Source of the DNA: an uncultured Thermomicrobiales bacterium
Lineage (GTDB): Bacteria; Chloroflexota; Chloroflexia; Thermomicrobiales; UBA6265
Direction of reading: 5' to 3'
Length of the DNA: 20,920 bases
Assembly: GCA_902806355.1 (NCBI GenBank)
Contig: CADCWI010000093.1
Location: forward strand, 1 to 20,920
The first letter of the stretch is position 1. Every line of letters starts with the position of its first letter. Positions 1 through 10,140 of the stretch are shown here, piece after piece. The position numbers and the translations under genes are program-made. The notes below the pieces were generated by a model. That model was given only the letters and a program-made list of their open reading frames with translations. It made no database searches and was not told where the DNA came from.

Positions 1-1
1 C

Positions 2-922
2 AATGGCATTGTTGTTGACGCCAAGAGTGGCGTGTTCGTCACTCCTGGCGGCAAGTTCGCGCTCTACCTTGCGGCGCAAGCCTTTGTCGAACCGGGCGTC
101 GACGTGATGGTGCTGGAGCCGGCCTGGGTCTCCTACGTCCCGATCGTGGAGCTCGCGGGAGGACGGGCCATCCACGTGCCTCTCAGCCCGGACAACAACT
201 TCGCGATCACGCGGCAAACACTTGAGGCGCATGTGACCTCGGCAACCAGAATCCTGCTCATCAACACACCGAACAATCCCACCGGCCGGGTCCTCACCCA
301 AAGCGAAGCCGACGCAATTTCCGCATTCGCCCACGATCATGACCTCATGGTCTGGACCGACGAGATGTACGAGAAGATCGTCTACGACGGGGCCGCGCAC
401 ATCAGCGTCGCGACGCTGCCGGGGATGGCTGACCGAACCCTAACCTTCAACGGTCTCTCCAAGGCGTACGCCATGACTGGTTGGCGACTTGGTTATGTCG
501 CCGGCCATCCCGCCTTCATTCATGAGATGTCCAAGATCAGCAGCCATACGGTGACCTGTGCGACATCCTTCGCCCAGGCCGGAGGAACAGCGGCGCTCAC
601 TGGACCGCAAGACTTCATCGGCGAGATGGTCACTGCATGGGACCGCCGTCGTCATCTCGTCCACACTGGCATCAACCGTATCAAGGGTTTGCGTACGGAA
701 CTGGTCGAAGGGGCATTCTACGCGTTCGTCGATGGTCGCGAGATCGAGAGTGACTCACTGGCGCTCGCCGACCGGATCCTCAGGGAAGCGCACGTCGGCG
801 TCGTCCCGGGGATCGCCTTTGGTGACGCCGGCGAAGGGCATTTTCGCCTCTCCTTTGCGACGAGCGATCATGAGCTGACACGCACCATTGACCGGCTGAC
901 AGAAGTGTTCGGTACGGAGTGA
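2..922 (+). CDS. Pyridoxal-phosphate aminotransferase, class I fold type (aspartate aminotransferase-like), 5' truncated by window edge
   Basis: A PLP-dependent aminotransferase that would move an amino group between an amino acid and a 2-oxo acid in the cytoplasm. The frame is open from base 2, and the residues before the first possible start (GTG at 32) already fit the family (NGI..., then VFVTPGGK), so the true start lies left of the window and about 90-100 residues are missing. Counting from GTG 32, visible landmarks are the NNPTG turn (residues 81-85), the Asp-Glu-Met-Tyr segment near 110 that contacts the PLP ring nitrogen, and SKAYAMTGWRLGY from 143, where Lys144 (codon 461-463) is the expected Schiff-base lysine. 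The C-terminal FRLSFA segment near 272 carries the expected substrate-carboxylate Arg. Substrate cannot be read from the sequence. The RidA-family gene follows 50 bases later on the same strand, probably co-transcribed. Confidence 0.93.
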   Translation, partial: NGIVVDAKSGVFVTPGGKFALYLAAQAFVEPGVDVMVLEPAWVSYVPIVELAGGRAIHVPLSPDNNFAITRQTLEAHVTSATRILLINTPNNPTGRVLTQSEADAISAFAHDHDLMVWTDEMYEKIVYDGAAHISVATLPGMADRTLTFNGLSKAYAMTGWRLGYVAGHPAFIHEMSKISSHTVTCATSFAQAGGTAALTGPQDFIGEMVTAWDRRRHLVHTGINRIKGLRTELVEGAFYAFVDGREIESDSLALADRILREAHVGVVPGIAFGDAGEGHFRLSFATSDHELTRTIDRLTEVFGTE

Positions 923-972
923 TCCGGAACACTCAACGGGGTTAGCGATCGACGTCTGGGGGGAATTGACGG

Positions 973-1422
973 GTGAGCATCGAAGACCAGCTGGAGCGGA
1001 ACGGGATTGAGTTGCCAGAACCGGTCGGGCCAGCGGCGAACTACGTGCGGTATCAGTTCACCGGGAATCTGTTGTACATCAGCGGCACCGGCCCATCCGC
1101 CGGCTCGAAGACGGGAAAGGTTGACTCCGAAGTCAGTGTCGAGGACGCCTACGCCGCCGCCCGATCGGTCGGCTTGCAGATCCTGGCCACGGCCCAGCAG
1201 GCCCTGGGCACTCTTGACCGCATCGCAAAGACGGTCAAAGTACTTGGCATGGTCAACAGTGACCCGAGCTTCGGCGGGCACCCACAGGTCATCAACGGAT
1301 GCTCCGATCTTCTCGTGGAAGTGTTGGGCGATGCCGGTCGCCATACCCGTTCGGCTGTTGGCTTCGTCTCGTTACCCAACAGCATCTGCGTCGAGATTGA
1401 AGCAACGTTCGAGGTGAAGTAA
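973..1422 (+). CDS. RidA/YjgF/YER057c/UK114 family protein (chorismate-mutase-like subgroup)
   Basis: Likely an enamine/imine deaminase-type protein of 149 residues that forms trimers. RidA members hydrolyse reactive imines released by PLP enzymes, which fits its place right after an aminotransferase. The N-terminal pattern (GIELPEP, then P.ANYV and LLYISGTGP at residues 33-41) matches the longer subgroup I recall as 'YjgF-like 1' rather than canonical 130-residue RidA. The core ends with TRSAVGFVSLPNSICVEIEA. Arg126 aligns with the substrate-carboxylate-binding Arg of RidA, and the VEIEA strand is conserved. The GTG start at 973 follows a G-rich stretch (958-963) as a plausible ribosome binding site. 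The exact substrate is unknown and the canonical deaminase activity is inferred, since several members of this subgroup are uncharacterised. Confidence 0.9.
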   Translation: MSIEDQLERNGIELPEPVGPAANYVRYQFTGNLLYISGTGPSAGSKTGKVDSEVSVEDAYAAARSVGLQILATAQQALGTLDRIAKTVKVLGMVNSDPSFGGHPQVINGCSDLLVEVLGDAGRHTRSAVGFVSLPNSICVEIEATFEVK

Positions 1423-1506
1423 GCTTCGCCATTCCACCGGCTGGAGTCTGCCGTAACCAGTCTATCGCCCGGCGCATCAGATCCGGTGCGTCCCGATACG
1501 TTCGTC

Positions 1507-1539
1507 ATTGTGCGGAGAGCGCGAAAGCCTCTTCGCAAT
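1507..1539 (+). promoter_or_regulatory. Hairpin in the greA 5' leader, directly before the Shine-Dalgarno
   Basis: ATTGTGCGGAG (1507-1517) can pair with CTCTTCGCAAT (1529-1539): 10 of 11 positions pair, counting two G-T wobbles, with one mismatch. The 11-base loop is AGCGCGAAAGC. The stem ends two bases before the AGGAAG ribosome binding site (1541-1546), so it could affect access to it. No T-run follows, so it is not an intrinsic terminator. A function is inferred only from position. Confidence 0.4.
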
Positions 1540-1552
1540 CAGGAAGTTGTCT

Positions 1553-2026
1553 ATGGAACAGAAGTCGATCCCGGTGACACGGGATGGTTTTGAGCGCCTC
1601 AAACTGGAACTGGCGGATCTCACGGATATCAAGCGCCCGCAGATCATCGCCGCGGTCGCGGAAGCTCGATCCCACGGTGACTTGCGGGAGAACGCGGCGT
1701 ACGACGCCGCCCGCCAGGATCAGGCGATGACCGAGAAGCGCATCGGTGACCTTGAGAACCTGCTTCGCAACGCGGTCGTGATCGAGGATCACGACAATGG
1801 CCAGAGCAATGGCACGGTTGGGCTGGGCAGCAAGGTGACGGTCGATTTCGACGGCGAGGACGAACAGTACACGATTGTTGGTGCAATCGAGGCCAAACCG
1901 TCCGGAGGCCTGATCTCGAACGAGTCTCCGATCGGCCGTGCTCTGCTGGGAAAGCGAGCTGGGGACAAGGCCGTTGTCGAGACGCCGGGTGGCGCGATGA
2001 CCGTTACGATCAAGGCTGTTGACTAA
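1553..2026 (+). CDS. greA: Transcription elongation factor GreA
   Basis: GreA enters the RNA polymerase secondary channel and stimulates cleavage of backtracked RNA. The 157-residue product matches the usual length of about 158. The N-terminal coiled-coil spans roughly residues 10-75. Its tip carries SHGDLRENAAY (40-50), with the two acidic residues Asp43 and Glu46 that coordinate the catalytic magnesium in Gre factors. The C-terminal FKBP-like domain follows (about 85-157), with ISNESPIGRALLGKRAGD. An upstream in-frame start exists at 1508, but ATG 1553 is preferred: AGGAAG lies six bases before it and the protein then begins like known GreA. The next gene overlaps its stop codon, suggesting translational coupling. 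Confidence 0.97.
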   Translation: MEQKSIPVTRDGFERLKLELADLTDIKRPQIIAAVAEARSHGDLRENAAYDAARQDQAMTEKRIGDLENLLRNAVVIEDHDNGQSNGTVGLGSKVTVDFDGEDEQYTIVGAIEAKPSGGLISNESPIGRALLGKRAGDKAVVETPGGAMTVTIKAVD

Positions 2027-2837
2027 GCTGTCGCTTCGCTCTTCCGTCGTTCGCCGCCCGGGTCGTGCCGATGTCCGCCGCTGGGGTCAGCGTGCTCGTC
2101 ATCCCTTGTGGTGGCTTCCTGACTCCGTAGCCGAGCAGGAGGAAGGGTATCGCCGAGTCTGGCAGAATCTCCGCCAGGTCACGGAGGTGGAGGACGGCCG
2201 CCATGACACCGTGCATTGGCGAAGCCATGCCGGCAAGTTCGCCATCTGCTGCGTGCGCGTCCCCGTGTCGGCGGTAGCGCCGGAAATCGCCGACGTCAGA
2301 AGAGCCCTGCGCTCGTTACCGTTCGTCCGCCTGCATCCCGATCGCTTTCTCCACGTCGCGATTCAGGAACTGGGATTCCTGAGCGATGCACCCGAGCACC
2401 GCGATGAGTTCGCGCTCGACCGTCTTGAGGAATTCATCGCGATGGCAGAGCGTCCGGTCTGCGATTTCGCCCCGTTCGAGATGATGTTTGGCGGCGTCAA
2501 TTCCTTCACTGACGCCGCCTTTCTCGATGTCCACGACGACGGGTGGCTTTCCCGCATTCATCGCCGTCTCCGGGACTTTGCGATTGTTCCCGTCGACGCA
2601 CACTATCCCTATCTTCCTACGCTGACAGTCGCTCATTATGTCGACACTTCACCGATAGGGCGCTTACCCGCGATACTGTCGGAGTGGCGAGATACGACGT
2701 TCGGGGCATGTACCGTGGGGCACGTCGATATCGTATTGCTCAGGCCGAACGAAGCCTATCCTCCCCTTGAGATTGCCCACAGCTTTGAACTGGGTCTTGG
2801 GCGCAATCCCGCCGAGATCGCTCTGCGCCCCGCATAA
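2019..2837 (+). CDS. 2'-5' RNA ligase / 2H phosphoesterase-like protein with altered catalytic motifs
   Basis: A 272-residue protein whose layout resembles the 2H phosphoesterase (LigT/2'-5' RNA ligase-like) superfamily, whose active members process 2',3'-cyclic or 2'-5' phosphodiesters through two H-x-T/S motifs. The first motif region reads RFLHVAIQELGF (109-120): His112 is kept but the Thr/Ser position is Ala114. The second reads LPTLTVAHY (199-207): Thr203 is kept but the expected His is Thr201. The paired, half-degenerate motifs may mean the protein binds rather than cleaves RNA, or does something else. The proposed start is TTG 2019, overlapping the greA stop by eight bases; residues 1-29 are basic and not typical, so a start at TTG 2106 (LWWLPDS) is possible. 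It converges with leuB, ten bases apart. Confidence 0.6.
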   Translation: MTKLSLRSSVVRRPGRADVRRWGQRARHPLWWLPDSVAEQEEGYRRVWQNLRQVTEVEDGRHDTVHWRSHAGKFAICCVRVPVSAVAPEIADVRRALRSLPFVRLHPDRFLHVAIQELGFLSDAPEHRDEFALDRLEEFIAMAERPVCDFAPFEMMFGGVNSFTDAAFLDVHDDGWLSRIHRRLRDFAIVPVDAHYPYLPTLTVAHYVDTSPIGRLPAILSEWRDTTFGACTVGHVDIVLLRPNEAYPPLEIAHSFELGLGRNPAEIALRPA

Positions 2838-2847
2838 CGGACGGTAT

Positions 2848-3963
2848 TCAGGTCGAGAGTCGCTCGCGCACGGCGTCCCCAAACTCCGACGTGGATGCAA
2901 CGCCGCCAAGGTCGCTCGTGAGGACTCCTTCTGCCAGCGTCTGTGCCACTGCCCGTTCCACGCTCGCAGCTTCCGGCTCCAGGCCAAATGATTCCCGCAG
3001 CAGCATCGCCCCCGAGAGGATCGCTCCGGCGGGATTCGCCTTGCCCTGCCCGGCGATGTCCGGCGCGCTGCCGTGAATGGGCTCGTACAGACCGGGACGT
3101 CTGCCGTTGGACCGCGCGGCGCCAAGGCTTGCGGAGGGCAAGAGGCCGATCGAGCCGACCAAAACCGATGCTTCATCGGTCAGGATGTCCCCGAACATGT
3201 TCTCGGTGACGATCACGTCGTATGCGGTGGGGTTTTGGATCAACTTCATTGTCATCGCGTCGACGAGCATGTGTTCCACCGCCACGTCGGGATACTCCCG
3301 CGCGATCTCCGTCACCACGTTGCGCCAGAGCCGGGAGGATTCCAGCACATTCGCCTTGTCGACACTGGTCACCCGCTGCCGGCGGATACGGGCCTGTTCG
3401 AAGGCGAGTCGCACAACCCGTTCGATCTCGTACTCGCGGTAGATGAGCGTGTCCACGGCGACACGACCCCGCCGTTCTCGCCACTGACGGGAGGGTCTCC
3501 CGAAGTAGAGACCGCCCGTCAACTCGCGAACGACGAGAATGTCCGTTCCGCTGATGATCTCGGGTTTGATCGGTGATCCATGGGAGAGTGCTGGATGCAC
3601 CACCACAGGCCGCATATTGGCATACAACCCGAGCGCCTTGCGCATCCTGAGCAGGCCTTGTTCGGGCCGCACCGCGGCGGAGGGATCATCCCACTTCGGC
3701 CCGCCCACGGCCCCAAGCAGGACGGCGTCCGCAGCCCGCGCCTGCTCAATATCCTCATCCCGCAGTGCCGTTCCGAAGGCGTCGATTGCGCAACCGCCCA
3801 TCAGGATATCGACGTAGTCGATCCGATAACCGGCTCCAAGCGCGACGTCGTCGATGACCTTTCGTGCCTCCGCGATCACTTCCGGGCCGACACCGTCACC
3901 CGCACAGACGGCGATCCGGCCCTGGATCGGGCCACTTGGGTCATCGTGTCGAGGCGAGGTCAT
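2848..3963 (-). CDS. leuB: 3-isopropylmalate dehydrogenase
   Basis: Catalyses NAD-dependent oxidation and decarboxylation of 3-isopropylmalate to 2-oxoisocaproate in leucine synthesis. The 371-residue length is slightly above the common 350-365 because of a 14-residue N-terminal tail. The GDGVGPEV motif (22-29) is near the N-terminus. Substrate arginines lie in [16 protein letters not shown] (104-119) and in [12 protein letters not shown] (144-155). Tyr175, Lys203 (SVDKANVL) and the metal aspartates Asp235, Asp259 and Asp263 are present. The NAD-binding loop [19 protein letters not shown] ends the core (293-311). ATG 3963 is chosen over a longer frame (to 4068) that would overlap leuD and carries unrelated residues; GGAG sequences precede it. 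It is the last gene of the ilv-leu operon, 56 bases after leuD. No intrinsic terminator is visible in the ten bases before the convergent neighbour. Confidence 0.97.
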   Translation of the reverse strand: MTSPRHDDPSGPIQGRIAVCAGDGVGPEVIAEARKVIDDVALGAGYRIDYVDILMGGCAIDAFGTALRDEDIEQARAADAVLLGAVGGPKWDDPSAAVRPEQGLLRMRKALGLYANMRPVVVHPALSHGSPIKPEIISGTDILVVRELTGGLYFGRPSRQWRERRGRVAVDTLIYREYEIERVVRLAFEQARIRRQRVTSVDKANVLESSRLWRNVVTEIAREYPDVAVEHMLVDAMTMKLIQNPTAYDVIVTENMFGDILTDEASVLVGSIGLLPSASLGAARSNGRRPGLYEPIHGSAPDIAGQGKANPAGAILSGAMLLRESFGLEPEAASVERAVAQTLAEGVLTSDLGGVASTSEFGDAVRERLST

Positions 3964-4019
3964 CAAGCTCCATTCTCCAAACAGATGCCGCGATACGCGC
4001 ACGCGAAACAAACGGTGCG

Positions 4020-4643
4020 TCAGTTCGGGTTGGCAACCGGGGCGGGGTGATTCACCCGCGGCTTCCACGATGGACGCCGCCGCTCGAAATCGCTGATCGT
4101 TTCCTCGTTCCTCATGGTAAGACCGATGTCATCAAGGCCCTCCAGAAGCCGGTGACGCGTAAAGTCATCCATCGGGAAGGTGGTCTCGAGTCCCACGGCC
4201 GGCGCCGAAACCGTCCGTCGCTCGACATCAACGATGACCTCGAGATACGGATGCTCGGCTGCGGCCTCCAAGAGCTCCGCTCCGAAATCCTCCGGAACCG
4301 TCACCGGGACTAGGCCTGACTTCGTCGCGTTGTTCTTGAAGATGTCCCCGAACTTTGTGGACACCACCGCCCTGAAGCCGTAGTCCATCAGCGCCCACAC
4401 CGCATGCTCGCGTGACGACCCGGTGCCGAAGTTCGGTCCGGCGATAAGCACCGATCCGCCTTCGAACTCGGGCCGGTTGAGAACAAATGTCGGGTCCGAC
4501 TCGCGCCATGCAGCAAAAAGGCCCTCACCGAATCCGGTCCGCTCCACCCGCTTGAGATACACAGCCGGGATGATCTGATCGGTATCGACGTTGCTGCGCT
4601 CGAGCGGTACGGCGCGTCCCGAAATTCTTGAGACTGGTTCCAT
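4020..4643 (-). CDS. leuD: 3-isopropylmalate dehydratase, small subunit
   Basis: Swivelling-domain subunit of isopropylmalate isomerase. With LeuC it converts 2-isopropylmalate to 3-isopropylmalate through isopropylmaleate. The length of 207 residues is typical. Visible motifs are [13 protein letters not shown] (18-30) and [17 protein letters not shown] (69-85), where the GSSREHA loop contacts substrate. [15 protein letters not shown] follows at 97-111. The ATG at 4643 comes ten bases after the leuC stop, and its ribosome binding site AAGGAG overlaps that stop codon (TAAGGAG), so translation of the two subunits is probably coupled, as expected for a heterodimer. The C-terminal tail after residue 185 is basic and Pro-rich and looks unconserved. 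Confidence 0.97.
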   Translation of the reverse strand: MEPVSRISGRAVPLERSNVDTDQIIPAVYLKRVERTGFGEGLFAAWRESDPTFVLNRPEFEGGSVLIAGPNFGTGSSREHAVWALMDYGFRAVVSTKFGDIFKNNATKSGLVPVTVPEDFGAELLEAAAEHPYLEVIVDVERRTVSAPAVGLETTFPMDDFTRHRLLEGLDDIGLTMRNEETISDFERRRPSWKPRVNHPAPVANPN

Positions 4644-4652
4644 TTGTGCTCC

Positions 4653-6065
<1,413 letters not shown>

Positions 6066-6120
6066 GAACGTCTTCCTCCGATTCTGATTGTTGAGTGCCC
6101 GGTGATACACGACCAGCAGG

Positions 6121-6855
6121 TCAGGGTTTGCGACCAGCGAAGACGGCAAGCTCAAGCACCTTGAACAGGCAGTCGACATCCTTGAAGCCGATCGCTCGCA
6201 GCCAGGCGCACTGGTCGTCGACCGGCGCCAGGATGTTTGCGTCGACATCGTCACGGGATCGGAACTCTTCTGCGACTTCTTCAAGCGAGAGACCCGGGCT
6301 GACGGACGCGATCGATTCCACGGTCAGGGTGTCGAACGCGGTCGTGTATTGCTCGTTGACCGAGGCCACATGCTCGATATTGACGAACCATCCCCCGGCA
6401 CGGAGCACCGCAAACACCTCGGCATAGAGCGCCCGCTTTCGGTCATCTTCGACGTGGTGGATGGCGTACCGTGAGATCACGAGGTCGAACGGTTCCCGCC
6501 CTCGGACACCATCGATCCAGCGCGGGTCAGCAAGGTCGCCTTCGACCACCATGACATCGATGTCCCAGCCTGCGGCCCTCGCTCGAGCGTCATCAAGCAT
6601 CGGTGGCGAAAAGTCGACGAGGGTAGCTTCGCGGACATCGAATGCATCCGCGATCGTTGCCGTGGCGATACCATCACCGGATCCAAGGTCCAACACACGG
6701 ATCACGTTTGCGCCGTGTGCCCGCAACACGCTTTTGACAACATCGAATTGGGCATCGGCGAAGGGGATACCTGATCGAACGTCCTGATACCACCTCGTCG
6801 TCTGTGCTTGCTGCCACACCGATGTAGCTGGTCCAGGTCGATCAACAGGCATCAC
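6121..6855 (-). CDS. Class I SAM-dependent methyltransferase embedded in the leu operon
   Basis: A 244-residue Rossmann-fold methyltransferase. The SAM-binding motif I is [16 protein letters not shown] (54-69). The acidic end of strand 2 is [13 protein letters not shown] (79-91), EGDLADP (105-111) marks the next SAM contact, and [11 protein letters not shown] (125-135) the motif IV region. From memory, relatives sharing the C-terminal [20 protein letters not shown] block are annotated only as generic methyltransferases. Start is GTG 6855 or ATG 6852, both behind GGAG (6865-6862); the leuA stop is one base upstream, so the gene is translationally coupled to leuA. Its position between leuA and leuC suggests a link to isopropylmalate chemistry: the Tam/Tmt1 enzymes methylate trans-aconitate, and yeast Tmt1 also methylates 3-isopropylmalate. 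That substrate is inference only. Confidence 0.88.
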   Translation of the reverse strand: MMPVDRPGPATSVWQQAQTTRWYQDVRSGIPFADAQFDVVKSVLRAHGANVIRVLDLGSGDGIATATIADAFDVREATLVDFSPPMLDDARARAAGWDIDVMVVEGDLADPRWIDGVRGREPFDLVISRYAIHHVEDDRKRALYAEVFAVLRAGGWFVNIEHVASVNEQYTTAFDTLTVESIASVSPGLSLEEVAEEFRSRDDVDANILAPVDDQCAWLRAIGFKDVDCLFKVLELAVFAGRKP

Positions 6856-6856
6856 A

Positions 6857-8440
6857 TCAGCTCCAGCGAGACGTTGAGGAGCCCATCAGGACCGTGTCCG
6901 GCCGATGCTCGACGTACTGGCTGAGGGCCCCCAGATAGGCCCGTGCGCTCGCCTCGACGATATCCGTTGCCAGTCCATGGCCGGTGAAGATCTCGCCGTC
7001 GACCTTGATCCGCACGTGCACCTGACCCTGCGCGTCTTCACCTGGCGTGACCGCTTCGACGTGGTAGTAATGCAATTCGTTGTCAACCTGAACGGCCGCA
7101 TCGATCGCCTGGAACAAAGCGTTCACCGGTCCGTTGCCCTCGGCGTCTCCGGGAAACTCCTGGCCGTCGCGCTCGATCACGACACTCGCTGTCGCCGATC
7201 CACCGCTGCCGATACTTGCGTTCCAGCGCGCAAGGTGGAGGGTTGTGCCAGCGGTCTGAAGTTCGTCCGAGACGAGCGCGGAGATATCGGCACCCGTCAC
7301 GTTCTTCTTGCGATCTGCCAGCTCCAGAAAGCGCTGATACACCCCCTGAACCTGCTCATCGGGCACCTTGATGCCAAGTTCCGTCAGGGCATTGCGGAAT
7401 CCTGCCCGGCCCGAATGCTTGCCGAGCACGAGCTTCGTCCCCTCCCACCCTACATCGGTCGGGTCCATAATCTCGTACGTCGTCCGTTCCTTCAGCATGC
7501 CGTCCTGATGGATACCTGCTTCATGCGCGAACGCGTTGGCACCCACGATCGCCTTGTTGACCTGCACCGCGACTCCTGTCAGGCTGGCGACAAGGCGGCT
7601 GGTCGGGACCAGGCGACTCTTCTCGATCCGTGTAGTCACCCCTCCGAATTGTTCCGATCGGGTTGAGAGTGCCATCACGACTTCTTCGAGCGACGTGTTG
7701 CCTGCCCGCTCGCCGATCCCGTTCATCGTCACTTCGACTTGCCGCGCACCGGCCCCGACTGCGGCCAGGGTGTTCGCGGTAGCCATCCCGAGGTCGTCGT
7801 GACAGTGGACGGAGAGGATGCAATCGTCGATGTTGCGGACGTTCGCGCGCAGGTGACCGATGAGATCGACGAACTCGCCCGGTGTCGTGTAGCCGACGGT
7901 GTCCGGCACGTTGAGCGTGGTCGCCCCGGCGTCGATCGCCGCCTGGAAGACCTCAACCAGGAAGGACCACTCGGTGCGCGTCGCATCCTCGCAGGAGAAC
8001 TCCACATCACCTGTCAGGCTCCGGGCCAACGCGACCATCTCCGAGACCCGAGACAGGACGTCCGACCGGGACATACGGAGCTTGTGCTTGAGATGGATAT
8101 CCGACGTCGCGATGAAGGTGTGGATCCGCGCCTGGTCAGCAGTCCGAACGGCACTGGCTGCTCGTTCGATGTCGCCGGCGTTGGCCCGGGCCAGCCCGGC
8201 GACGGTAACGCCCTTTGCTCGCGAGGCGATCGCCCGGACCGCCTCGAAATCCCCGGGCGATGCAGCCGGAAACCCGGCTTCGATCACATCCACGTTGAGC
8301 GCCACGAGCGCATCCGCCACCTCGAGCTTCTCGTCCGCCGTCAGGGTCGCCCCGGGCGACTGCTCGCCATCCCGAAGCGTCGTGTCGAAAACGATGACGC
8401 GCGATGTCCCAGGTGGTACGTTGCTTTCCCGATCGCTCAT
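6857..8440 (-). CDS. leuA: 2-isopropylmalate synthase
   Basis: Condenses acetyl-CoA with 2-oxoisovalerate, the first committed step of leucine synthesis. The TIM-barrel catalytic domain begins with VFDTTLRDGEQSPGA (17-31), giving the metal Asp. VHCHDDLGMATANTLAAV (211-228) supplies the metal histidines 212 and 214, and NGIGERAGNTSLEEV (240-254) the conserved Asn and glycine-rich segment. The C-terminal region from about 390 is the LeuA dimer/regulatory domain where leucine binds in family members, so feedback inhibition is expected. The 527-residue length fits the long form of bacterial LeuA. The start ATG 8440 lies 31 bases after the ilvC stop, with only a weak ribosome binding site visible. 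Homocitrate or citramalate synthase are alternatives, but the operon context strongly favours LeuA. Confidence 0.96.
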   Translation of the reverse strand: MSDRESNVPPGTSRVIVFDTTLRDGEQSPGATLTADEKLEVADALVALNVDVIEAGFPAASPGDFEAVRAIASRAKGVTVAGLARANAGDIERAASAVRTADQARIHTFIATSDIHLKHKLRMSRSDVLSRVSEMVALARSLTGDVEFSCEDATRTEWSFLVEVFQAAIDAGATTLNVPDTVGYTTPGEFVDLIGHLRANVRNIDDCILSVHCHDDLGMATANTLAAVGAGARQVEVTMNGIGERAGNTSLEEVVMALSTRSEQFGGVTTRIEKSRLVPTSRLVASLTGVAVQVNKAIVGANAFAHEAGIHQDGMLKERTTYEIMDPTDVGWEGTKLVLGKHSGRAGFRNALTELGIKVPDEQVQGVYQRFLELADRKKNVTGADISALVSDELQTAGTTLHLARWNASIGSGGSATASVVIERDGQEFPGDAEGNGPVNALFQAIDAAVQVDNELHYYHVEAVTPGEDAQGQVHVRIKVDGEIFTGHGLATDIVEASARAYLGALSQYVEHRPDTVLMGSSTSRWS

Positions 8441-8471
8441 GGTGCGTTCTCGACTTTCGTGATTGACGATC

Positions 8472-9506
<1,035 letters not shown>

Positions 9507-9553
9507 TGTGCTCTCCTGATTCGACTTTCGCCGCGTGTGTTCCCTCGAAGAAG

Positions 9554-9582
9554 AAACCGGAAGCGATTCGTGCTTCCGGTTT
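9554..9582 (-). promoter_or_regulatory. Perfect 11-bp hairpin between ilvN and ilvC
   Basis: On the transcribed (minus) strand AAACCGGAAGC pairs perfectly with GCTTCCGGTTT around a seven-base loop (ACGAATC). It is followed by CTTCTTCG, pyrimidine-rich but not a clean T-run. It lies 17 bases after the ilvN stop and 48 bases before ilvC. Possible roles are a leaky terminator that sets lower expression of ilvC-leuABCD than ilvBN, or a 3'-end stabiliser after RNA processing. Sequence alone cannot separate these. Confidence 0.6.
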
Positions 9583-9598
9583 GTACGGTTTTATCGAT

Positions 9599-10138
9599 TC
9601 AATCCGCGACCGCGTACGAGCCGCCGTCGATCCGGTCGATCCGTCCCTGCTTGCCGCCCGCTCCCCGAGACATCGCGACCTTGCCACTTCGCACCAGCTC
9701 CCGGATGCCGAAGACGCGCATCATCGCCAGGAACGAGTCGATATGCTCCTCGTTCCCGGTCGCTTCGATCATCAGCGAATTCGGAGTGGCGTCAAGCACC
9801 CGCGCATCGTAGATGCCGGCAACCTGCAACACCTCGGCGCGACTCGGTCCCTTTGCGGCGACCTTGATTACGACCAACTCGCGGGTAATCGCCTCGTGCG
9901 CCGGGAGGTCCGTCACCTTGACGACTTCGAGCAGCTTGTACAGCTGCTTGCTGGCCTGCTCGACCTCACTGTCCTCACCGCGAACCAGCAAGGTCATGCG
10001 GGACAGCCCGGGCTGCTCCGAATGCCCGACCGTGATCGAATCGATGTTGAACGATCGCCGTCGCATGAGCGACACGACTCGATTGAGCACACCGGGCTGG
10101 TCTTCGACAAGGACGACGAGGGTATGTGTCGTTTCCAT
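9599..10138 (-). CDS. ilvN: Acetolactate synthase, small (regulatory) subunit
   Basis: Regulatory partner of IlvB that raises its activity and confers valine feedback inhibition. The product has 179 residues, of the longer IlvH type. The N-terminal ACT domain (about 4-78) shows LVVLVEDQPGVLNRVVSLMRRRSFNIDSITVG, where Gly16 and Asn31 fall near the valine-binding turn of known ACT small subunits. The C-terminal domain (about 85-160) includes ELVVIKVA and an FGIRELVRSGKVAMSRG ending. ATG 10138 is chosen over an in-frame start at 10168 that overlaps ilvB: the protein then opens METTHTLVVLVED, as in the family, with GGAGG ten bases upstream. Only two bases separate it from the ilvB stop, so the two subunits are probably translationally coupled. 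Confidence 0.96.
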   Translation of the reverse strand: METTHTLVVLVEDQPGVLNRVVSLMRRRSFNIDSITVGHSEQPGLSRMTLLVRGEDSEVEQASKQLYKLLEVVKVTDLPAHEAITRELVVIKVAAKGPSRAEVLQVAGIYDARVLDATPNSLMIEATGNEEHIDSFLAMMRVFGIRELVRSGKVAMSRGAGGKQGRIDRIDGGSYAVAD

Positions 10139-10140
10139 GG

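Noticed and set aside
6066..6284. An N-terminal extension of LeuC up to 6284
   Set aside because: It overlaps the end of the methyltransferase gene in another frame, is Ser/Arg-rich, and is unlike LeuC; the GTG at 6065 with AGGAAG gives the normal protein.
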